Shown: positions 63,550-64,000 of the stretch, piece after piece
Position numbering within the stretch: the first letter of the stretch is position 1
How the letters are laid out: every line of letters begins with the position of its first letter
Assembly: GCF_019933155.2 (NCBI RefSeq)
Contig: NZ_CP082944.1
Location: forward strand, 1,800,001 to 1,864,000
Source of the DNA: Metabacillus dongyingensis
GTDB taxonomy: Bacteria > Bacillota > Bacilli > Bacillales > Bacillaceae
Length of the DNA: 64,000 bases
Reading direction: 5' to 3'
The notes under the pieces: generated by a model
What the model was told of the DNA's origin: nothing
The model's input: only the letters and a program-made list of their open reading frames with translations
Databases searched by the model: none
Translations under genes and position numbers: made by a program

Positions 63550-64000
63550 ATGAAGAAAGCATTCTTTACTTTTACTATCATTTCTGCACTTACCTTTTCA
63601 TTATTTGGGATTGAAAAAGCAGAGGCAGCAACAAAACACGAAGTTAAAACTGGTGATACTTTATGGCTGATCGGCAAAAAGTACGGAGTATCCATTAAAG
63701 AGATTCAATCCCTTAATCATAAAAGCGGTCAATTATTATATGTAGGCGAAAAATTACAGGTGCCTCAGTCGATTTCAGATGAAGATAAGGATTTATTGGC
63801 CCGCATCGTTCATGCTGAAGCAAAAGGTGAGCCGTATGCAGGAAAAGTAGCTGTGGCAACAGTTGTCTTAAACCGTGTGAAAGACGATCGTTTCCCGGAT
63901 ACAATCAGAGACGTTATTTATCAAAAGCAATCTGGCATTTACGCGTTTTCTCCAGTTGAAAACGGCTCAATTAATGAACCTGCTGATGAAGAAGCTGAAG
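63550..64000 (+). CDS. LysM and SleB/CwlJ-type cell wall hydrolase, N-terminal part (YkvT-like)
   Basis: The gene runs off the right end; 150 residues are present. A signal peptide ([17 protein letters not shown], end about AEA) is followed by a LysM domain (about 28-72; [17 protein letters not shown]). The Hydrolase_2 domain then begins with [20 protein letters not shown], carrying the catalytic glutamate region of SleB/CwlJ cortex-lytic enzymes. ATG 63550 follows TGGGAGG. Order after the ykvS-like gene fits B. subtilis ykvT. Confidence 0.88.
   Translation, partial: MKKAFFTFTIISALTFSLFGIEKAEAATKHEVKTGDTLWLIGKKYGVSIKEIQSLNHKSGQLLYVGEKLQVPQSISDEDKDLLARIVHAEAKGEPYAGKVAVATVVLNRVKDDRFPDTIRDVIYQKQSGIYAFSPVENGSINEPADEEAE

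Overview
The window looks like chromosome from a motile, endospore-forming member of the Bacillaceae, in the Bacillus/Metabacillus range. The evidence is AT-rich DNA with strong AGGAGG-type ribosome sites, GTG and TTG starts, and many intrinsic terminators. KinE- and KinD-like sporulation kinases, a Spo0E-type phosphatase and a spoVA operon are also present. Gene order from about 6 kb to 49 kb follows the ykr-ykv region of Bacillus subtilis as I remember it: acyltransferase, kinE, ogt, mtn genes, spo0E, kinD-like, mhqR-like, motBA, clpE, ykvI, queCDEF. Near the right end a ykvS-like gene and a ykvT-like gene continue the pattern.

Layout. 0-7.4 kb: the end of a penicillin-binding protein, an LCP glycopolymer transferase, a secreted 5'-nucleotidase behind a likely Pho box, small sporulation-type hypotheticals, a B12-binding radical SAM protein and an acyltransferase. 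7.7-13.9 kb: kinE, ogt, a lone tryptophan dioxygenase gene, a repeat array, and an ArsR-DUF2087 regulator with an acetyltransferase. 13.9-25.7 kb: a methionine-salvage region. One S-box (SAM-I) riboswitch controls mtnK-mtnA plus a three-gene ABC importer, probably for methylthioribose. A second S-box controls mtnW-X-B-D. mtnU and mtnE lie between them, so every step after the nucleosidase is present. 26-36 kb: a CBS-ACT protein, a Spo0E-like phosphatase, a ZIP transporter, an aldo/keto reductase, a KinD-like kinase, a second nucleotidase, a MarR regulator and motAB with a sigma-D-type promoter. 36-49.7 kb: an M3 peptidase, clpE with CtsR operators, ykvI, a CNNM/CorC-type protein, a DUF2254 protein, a preQ1 riboswitch with queCDEF, and cspC. 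49.9-53.6 kb: a seven-gene operon matching the mobile spoVA2mob type (DUF1657, YhcN/YlaJ lipoprotein, SpoVAC, SpoVAD, SpoVAE, DUF1657, DUF421-DUF1657). 53.9-64 kb: a PAP2 phosphatase, small proteins, DNA-repair-type genes (ATL, SRAP), a 6S-like RNA candidate, an ATPase, a 3D-domain wall protein, a patatin, an SDR, a sigma factor and the start of a LysM/SleB-type hydrolase.

The most unusual structure is intergenic. Three tandem arrays with unrelated sequences (27.6-28.15 kb, 41.0-42.06 kb, 58.9-59.68 kb) share the same 52-bp period, with only scattered +/-1 changes. In each array the unit carries an imperfect inverted repeat. A fourth array (11.6-12.7 kb) has a 225-227 bp period and contains blocks of 21-bp repeats. 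A degenerate copy of that 21-bp family lies at 58.67 kb in the opposite orientation. None looks protein-coding and none is a CRISPR. All calls come from reading the sequence by eye, with no database search.
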